64,000 bases of DNA, taken from NCBI GenBank assembly GCA_030268105.1, contig BSDZ01000027.1, positions 313,001 to 377,000 of the forward strand. Reading direction: 5' to 3'. Made by a program: the position numbers and the translations under genes. This document shows, piece after piece, positions 48,819-64,000 of the stretch; position 1 is the stretch's first letter; every line of letters starts with the position of its first letter. The notes under the pieces are model-generated. The model was not told the DNA's origin, made no database searches, and was given only the letters and a program-made list of their open reading frames with translations. This stretch comes from Volvox africanus (taxonomy: Eukaryota; Chlorophyta; Chlorophyceae; Chlamydomonadales; Volvocaceae).

Positions 48819-49630
48819 ATGCTTTGTATGATGGAGGTGACGTTTTGGGACAAAGCATGGCTAGTTTCCATAGGCGTTGTTAGTTGTCTGGTGACAATTT
48901 TCTTAATTGCAACTTCTCATCGCCTGCAACATCGGGGACACCTCGTACTGGAGACCTCGGAGCCCGAAGCGCAAGCGCCTCGCGCAGCGGTGAGTGGCTG
49001 AGTGCTGGGATGAGGCGTGATAAACAGAACTAATAGAGTATATTTAAAGTAATATTTAAGCCCTGGTCTTCGCATGAATGGTTATTGTTGGCTTGACTGA
49101 TGGATTCGGCCCAGGTTATTCCGCAGAAGGCAGCTCCACAACAAACTGAGCAGACAGGTACGCATCAATTGATCACGTGATGCTTCAGTTACAAATGCAT
49201 CCTGGATACGTGCAAGGTCCCCTAACGTGCGCTTTCACGCTTAGGCTTCCCTTTCACGTTGCCCTGTAGGTCGAAGCTCCGCGCCGCAACTTAAGGATGA
49301 AAGGTTGCCACAGGTGAAGGAAGAGGTAAGCAGTGGCGTGCGATTTGGAAATGGGCAGCGGACAGCCCAAGTATAGCTTGATATCAATTACTGCTCAGCG
49401 GCGAGGCAGAGGAGAGCTTATGTGGGACAGGCAACAGCAGTAAAGCAAGGCTCAGCATCTGGTCTGTCCTGGTCCGATGAATTGTACGACACTAATTAAC
49501 TTTTGTACGACATTCGGTTGCTCCCGGATAGGAGGTGGCAACACCAGTCCTCCAAGTTGTCAAGGGTCTCAAGGACGCCGGTCCTCATCGCACCTCACGG
49601 TTTGCTAACCAGATGGTTGCCGCGACGTGA
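48819..49630 (+). CDS. Putative single-pass membrane protein, 4 exons, 122 aa
   Basis: Exons 48819-48989, 49115-49157, 49270-49325 and 49532-49630 are in phase throughout (369 nt) with GT-AG introns, which makes the model convincing despite the small size. A short N terminus (MEVTFWDKAW) precedes one membrane helix (LVSIGVVSCLVTIFLIA), a basic patch (SHRLQHRGH) and a polar, Pro/Gln/Glu-rich tail (PQKAAPQQTEQTG, LKDERLPQVKEEE) ending in a basic helix. Topology is likely N-out or ER-anchored with a cytosolic tail. Related over the first 30 residues to the gene at 45426, so probably a duplicated pair 3.4 kb apart. The start may be at 48819 or at either of two Met codons 9-12 bases later. Family unknown. 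Confidence 0.6.
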
Positions 49631-49648
49631 AGGGCCGATACGTGTATG

Positions 49649-49686
49649 GCGTCCCCAACTCCACATCGTTGGGGAGTTGGGGACGC
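49649..49686. repeat. Perfect 14-bp inverted repeat with 10-nt loop
   Basis: GCGTCCCCAACTCC at 49649-49662 is exactly complementary to 49673-49686. It lies in the 3' UTR of the 122-aa membrane-protein gene and would form a GC-rich hairpin in the mRNA. Confidence 0.9.
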
Positions 49687-49855
49687 GTCCCCATCGCCGC
49701 AAGGTTGGGGGAGGGGGGACATTCGGGCAGGAGCTTTGCAAATCCCATCCGCACTTTCGTAGAATTCGCGAGCTCATTTTTTTACATCTGGGCTCACGCA
49801 GCTCGACATGTGAAGTCTGTACCACAGCTCCAGTCATAGCGCGCTAGTTTATTTT

Positions 49856-49860
49856 TGTAA
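49856..49860 (+). terminator. Candidate TGTAA polyadenylation signal
   Basis: TGTAA 226 bases after the stop codon of the 122-aa gene, preceded by a T-rich run. Suggestive only. Confidence 0.4.
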
Positions 49861-52800
49861 CCAACCGGGTGTGGAAAGGCCTGAGTCCGCCATGTGGCCG
49901 CAGCCTCGGCCCCGGGAGATGGTGCTTAGGAGTCTTTGCTAAGGTGAAGAATAAGGAAAAGGCGTTTGGGGGAAGTTTGGGTGTGAGAGGTGATGGTGGG
50001 GGGAGAGTGGCGCAGGATGGAGTGATGGAGGCTTGGGGGGAGAGAGGCAGCCACCTACGCGACAGCCTTCTACGCGGTAAACATTTAATTTGTGAGGGAA
50101 AAAACATTTTTTATACGATTATAGAGAAATAAAATAAAAGGCAATAAAAGGCTTGATTCATGCTTCCTTTGTATGAAGCTATTGTGGTAGGCGTACAAAC
50201 CGCAGGCGGTTATTTGACCGTTCAACGCCATCTATGCGGTCATGTTACATTCCATTGTGTCCGTACCTTCCTCTCCAGTGTGATGCAGTAGCGATACCGG
50301 TAATGGCAATGGTGTGCGGTGCGGTACGTGGCGAATAAAACCCACTCACATATGAGCATACATGCGTGTGTTTGTGTCAATTGAAAACAAAAAGCAAACG
50401 TGGGACACATGGGCATCGGCAAAGTTTGCGTCTCTATTTACATGGCTGGACTTTTGGTCCCTTCGCATTACGGCCATGTACTCAAACGCACATCCCCATC
50501 TCGTCCGGCTCGGAGGTGTGCGTACGTGTGTTTGCATATGTCGGGGTTTGGTAAAAGTACATGCCTTACGTACGTATGGCCAGGGCTGGGCTCAGGCCGG
50601 CTTGTTTCCGTTGGCATCATGCCCGCCTTTCGCCCTGCGCCCTGCGCCAACGTTAAGCATATTTGTGTGTGTGTGTGTATTGCATCGTGTTCATCCGCTT
50701 TCAAGTTGATGGACCCGGGGGGTCTATCTGGCAGGCTCCAGGTCCGTGGGCCCTGCGTCCCGTATGTACCATGGGTCTAGGACCTGCACTAATAATCTTC
50801 TCATAGCAGCCGTCTGCCGAAAAGGAGTTGGGCTTGGGACTTTATGACCTTCTACCTGCGTTTCTGTGCCGTACTTTACGACCACTACGCTTGGGGCCAT
50901 GTTGTGGTGGGCCTTGGATTCCTGGCCCATTGGAAAGGTGCGCGCTCTGGTCCTCATCGCAGCGGGCAAGCAAGCGATGTCTTCTTCAAAATTTCCAAGG
51001 AAGATTTGGGATGATCATGAAGTACGTGTTGTAATGAAAAATAAGCGAGTGTGGCGAGGATTTCTGAGCTGACGTACAAAACAGCGATTACATAAAATGA
51101 GGGCAGCCATTCTGGCTTTTGTCCTTTCCTTGTGTGCTCCGATCATGTTGTGGTTGCGACCAAGAGGTGGTCTTATAAGGCTATTTTGCATCAGTCATCA
51201 CCGCGGATGGATCCCGGTCGTTCCTGTAACACAAGGTGCAATAGCGCATGCTGCCGAGGTGTGAGTTCTCCCATTACAATTCCTGTGACTGTTCCACGTC
51301 GTGTACGCCTCGTTTCGTGACTCCTTACGCCCTCCCCCCTTATGAACGCGCTGTTTTATTACTCCTATGATGAGGCCGTACCGGTAGTGTCTAACGGCCA
51401 AAAGAGGTGGGGTATGTCCACACGACATCTTTTCCGCAGAATCGTTGCCTTGCTTTGAGAGTTGAGCTATACTCTGGCAAAGTATACGTTGAGTTTATAG
51501 CAGGGTTGATTGTGGCATCTACCACATTTCATTCCATTACGCTCGTACGGAAATGCATGCTGAAAGGTTTCCCGTTCTTCGGGTCTTTTTCCTTGCATGG
51601 CGAGTGCAGACGGGGAGCCTGTGAGTAGAGCCATCAGCCATCAGGAAGTGGTTTAGCTGTGAGCGTGAACTGAGTATTTCCAATCAAATTGACACGGCCC
51701 CACGGCCACAATGTCACCCCTTCTTTATGCCAGTGGCTTGAGAACATTGGTGGGTGTTCCATGAGGCCATGGTTTAGCACGGTATGCGGCGAGGGGGTCG
51801 GGATCTGGGCGGGGTCTGGGCGATGCGAGGGCCCTGCATGTTGTTGTGTCCTCGAGTTCCTGTGCGGGCCATTATGATGTGCTCGTAGCCCTGTAGCCCT
51901 CGTAAACCATGGGCTCGCTCCATCTCGCTCCATCTACCTACCTGTAAAGTGAAGATGTAATCTCATGTGCCACACATAGTTGCAGAATTGCTGATCCTTG
52001 GCCGTCATTCCGATGTGCCCTTTTCAGGCGTGACACCGAGTGAGCGGGGATAATTGGGGATGGTGGTCTCCGGGCTCCAGGATTGGGTACATGTGGTATG
52101 GTATATACGGGCGCCTGCGCTGCGTATAGCCACACAAACTTCCGATTACAACCAGCCATTTATGCATATGGGTAACCTTAGTGTTCTTTTGATGGCGCTC
52201 TTCTGCGAGTCAGCAAATCTAATTTATACGCGACAGTTTATTTGTAGACCAATCCATGGAACCACCAGGGCCACCGAAATGTTCAATGTAAACGTTTGTT
52301 GTGGGAATATATATCCCATGTATGGGTACGGTATGATTCTACCGTATCTGCGTTGGGAGTCTGAAGCTCTGAATGTATCACTTAAAATCTCGTGTCCTCG
52401 AAGGCCGCCCCTGGGCTGCATGTTGCCCTTGACACACACTATGGTGTGTTTGTGTGTGTGTGTGTATCGTAACTACTCCTAGTCTTCAACCTTGGTTAGC
52501 CAATGAGGGGATAGGCTGCGGTATCATGATGGTAATGATTAGGATGTCTGATTCTGCTAATGTTAACTCCCGAGCTCTTTATTAAGGGTGAGCATGATAC
52601 AATGCATAGGCCATGTGAATGTACCAGAGAAGGCTGTTGAGGAGAGCGGGCTAAGCACCAGAGGGCTGGGCGGCGTACAACGCGTGATATCCCTTTTTCG
52701 ATTCTGCGATGAATTTAACGTGCTACAATTGATCCGTCATATATAAAGAGCACGCACATCACACAAGGACGTAGCCATCCATGGTGTGCACGAGCGCGCA

Positions 52801-53015
52801 TGGAAGGCATGGACTCGCATGGAGACTGCAGGTGGTGGTAAGGGGTGAGGACACTGGCGACAAAGGGTATATTAAGATAGCCACAAGGGCCTGTCACAGA
52901 AGCCGAGATGAAGCCACCTATTGCCTCACAATGAAGGGCCTCAAGGCTATGCATCCGCGCATGATAGGGATCCGAAGAAGCGCGGAAAACGGCGCCGTGT
53001 AAATCTGAAGCTCTG
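49861..53015. other. Intergenic, no supported gene; one coding-like stretch
   Basis: Three kilobases without a gene chain. At about 50835-50940 (+) a frame encodes DFMTFYLRFCAVLYDHYAWG and then a hydrophobic stretch, ending at a possible GTGCGC donor. Its amino-acid composition looks real, but no neighbours join it; it could be an exon or a mobile-element remnant. Contains short GT tracts near 50665 and 52445. Confidence 0.4.
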
Positions 53016-62319
<9,304 letters not shown>

Positions 62320-62724
62320 TGGCCAAAAAATAAATTTAGGACTTATGGAGCATGCTCACTGCCATAGGAAAACGTGTGTCCGACTACTCGGCGACATGGG
62401 GAAAATGTTGACCCTTTCCATGTAACCAAAGAAAGCTAGCAATTTTCATTGAAGGTCCATACTTACAACAAATAATGTGAAGATAGCTAGAAAGTTCGTC
62501 CCTACTGGCAGCGTCTGTCGCTTGATTGTTTTTCATCGCCCGTACGGACCCTCGCGTCGTCGACTCTTCGGCTCTCTTGCAGCTTGAATCCACTTAAAGT
62601 GTTTTCATCCATAGCCATAGCGTTTCATCCTCTCCTTACCGTGTCTTTTGTATCATCGTGTTGACGCCGCAGAGATCTTTAGCGGCATTTCCCTCTCGTA
62701 AAGCCCTGGGCGGGCAAGCCAACC
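62320..62724. promoter_or_regulatory. Divergent promoter region, PIBF1-like and PSMB2 genes
   Basis: The two start codons face away from each other with 405 bases between them, so both promoters and leaders are here. No core element can be assigned. Inferred from layout only. Confidence 0.5.
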
Positions 62725-64000
62725 ATGGACTTCTTCGTCGGAATTAAGGGAAAGGATTTTGCTATGGTATGCAGTGATACCTCAGCTACCCAATCCATTA
62801 TCAGCATAAAGCAGGATGAGGACAAGATCGTTCCTATTGACGACCACAAAGTCTTTTGCATTGCGGGCGAAGCGGGAGATCGCGTTAACTTTAGCGAGTA
62901 TATCATTGCGAACGTTAAGCTTTACGCACTTCGGAACGGCACGGAGCTCAACACGAAATCCGTCGCCAACTACACGCGTGGAGAGCTGGCAACAGCACTC
63001 AGAAGCGTAAGTAATGGAGATTTCAAATGTTTAGAGGAGGCTTAGCGGAGAATATGTCACTTCCGGGCGTGGGGTATACCGGGGGCATCCCATCATCGAG
63101 TGTATTGGTGAATCATCTTGAGCTTACGGGTGCATGTAGTGTCAGTCTTGCGTCGTCTGGGACTATTTTACGTCGAGACGTCTCGCAAGCTGAGGAGCTA
63201 TGCTCGTTCAGCCGTGACCAAGAGCTAGAGGGTTGCTGCTAGAGATGGGGTTACGTCACGGACCGTCCTTGCTGCGTATTAGCATTTATATGTGCGGGCC
63301 CTTGGGGGAATGGGTTTTCCCCCTTTGTACCGAGACGGCATACCGAGATGGTAGGAGCCCCTCGTCACGCCGATACTGCTTGCACTGTGCCTCCTTAACA
63401 CTAACCACAGCTTCTAGCCCTAGCTTCATGCGGTGCGTTTTCAGAGCCGCCGCGCAGCTCACCATCGGATACATACAGCGATTTCATGACCTGTCGGCGG
63501 TTGGCGATTTACGCGACCCATTTTCTTCTTGGTATGGTATTGCGCCCCAACCCATGTTCTTCCCACCAATTCCACCTTTGCGGCTCCGATGACGCTTTCT
63601 TCTCTGCCTGTCCTTGGACCCGGCGTAGTCGCCCTACCACTGCAACCTCATGCTGGCGGGGTACGACAAGGAAACGGGACCAGCGCTTTACTGGTTGGAC
63701 TACCTGGCGACATTGAATAAAGTCAACACTGGGGGCACGGGCTACGGTGAGCGGCCGGCCTCTAGGTAGTCGGTGAGAGGCCGAGGGGGAGCTCCCCGAG
63801 GGAGGTGACACCCAAAAAATGCAAAATGAAGCAATCCGAAGAGCGATTCTGACGATTAGCGGATGTGGGCCAGAGAGCAGGTTGCCCCAAGCATCACACT
63901 CATCACACACGGGGATGCTCATACGGCTATGTTCTTATCGAGTTTCCGCTTCCCCTTCTGCGCTCGTACCGCACCGCACGTTGGCCTGTGTCGGTGGTCA
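62725..64000 (+). CDS. PSMB2: 20S proteasome subunit beta type-2, 3' end beyond window
   Basis: Beta-4 position subunit of the 20S core particle, a catalytically inactive member of the beta ring. Exon 1 (62725-63006) starts [20 protein letters not shown] and includes [18 protein letters not shown] and [14 protein letters not shown], ending at a GTAAGT donor. Exon 2 (63629-63746) continues in phase with [20 protein letters not shown] and [13 protein letters not shown], ending GTGYG before GTGAGC. These match the PSMB2 landmarks LRSRTPYHVNLLLAGYDEH and GPALYYMDYLA of the human protein as I recall it. Intron 1 is 622 bases. The remaining third (from the residue after HGYG in human) must lie in exons beyond 63747; I could not find the next exon before 64000. 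No propeptide is seen, as expected for this subunit. Confidence 0.93.

Overview
The window is nuclear DNA of a green alga in the volvocine line (Chlamydomonas/Volvox relatives). Evidence: a channelrhodopsin very close to the Volvox ChR1 type, intron-rich genes with GT-AG borders, several ciliary or centriolar proteins, plastid-targeted proteins, and TGTAA motifs 150-230 bases past some stop codons (the volvocine polyadenylation signal). It is not prokaryotic, and most of the long open frames are chance or repeat frames. I reassembled genes exon by exon, checking splice sites and reading phase.

Layout: 1-2043 no gene. 2044-6874 (-) a 12-exon channelrhodopsin with its full C-terminal domain. 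6875-9322 no gene. 9323-11510 (+) weakly supported small membrane-protein exons and one GC-rich open frame. 14614-21420 (-) a 14-exon DM10/EF-hand protein of the RIB72/EFHC family (axonemal doublet microtubules). 22715-24384 (-) an mTERF-repeat protein, probably organellar, sharing a 374-base divergent promoter region with 24759-26937 (+), the spliceosomal protein SmB. 27005-29734 is a near-perfect palindrome: 902-base arms around a 926-base spacer. Its right arm holds the promoter, first exon, first intron and 16 bases of exon 2 of an unrecognised gene (29342-32771, +). The left arm is an inverted truncated copy pointing at SmB. 33367-36632 (+) is a predicted plastid membrane protein.

36633-53015 is gene-poor and repeat-rich. 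It holds only small single-pass membrane-protein genes: 43655-44344 (-), 45426-45972 (+) and 48819-49630 (+), of which the last two are diverged relatives. 53016-62319 (-) is a roughly 20-exon PIBF1/CEP90 centriolar-satellite homologue whose introns carry a 314-base AAGGG repeat and a 176-base AAT repeat. Divergent from it, at 62725 (+), begins proteasome subunit beta type-2, which runs off the window.

Three of the best-supported genes concern light-guided swimming and cilia: the photoreceptor channel, a doublet-microtubule inner protein and a basal-body/satellite protein. SmB, the proteasome subunit, the mTERF protein and the plastid protein are housekeeping. The most unusual structure is the palindrome, which duplicates a live gene's 5' end in head-to-head orientation.
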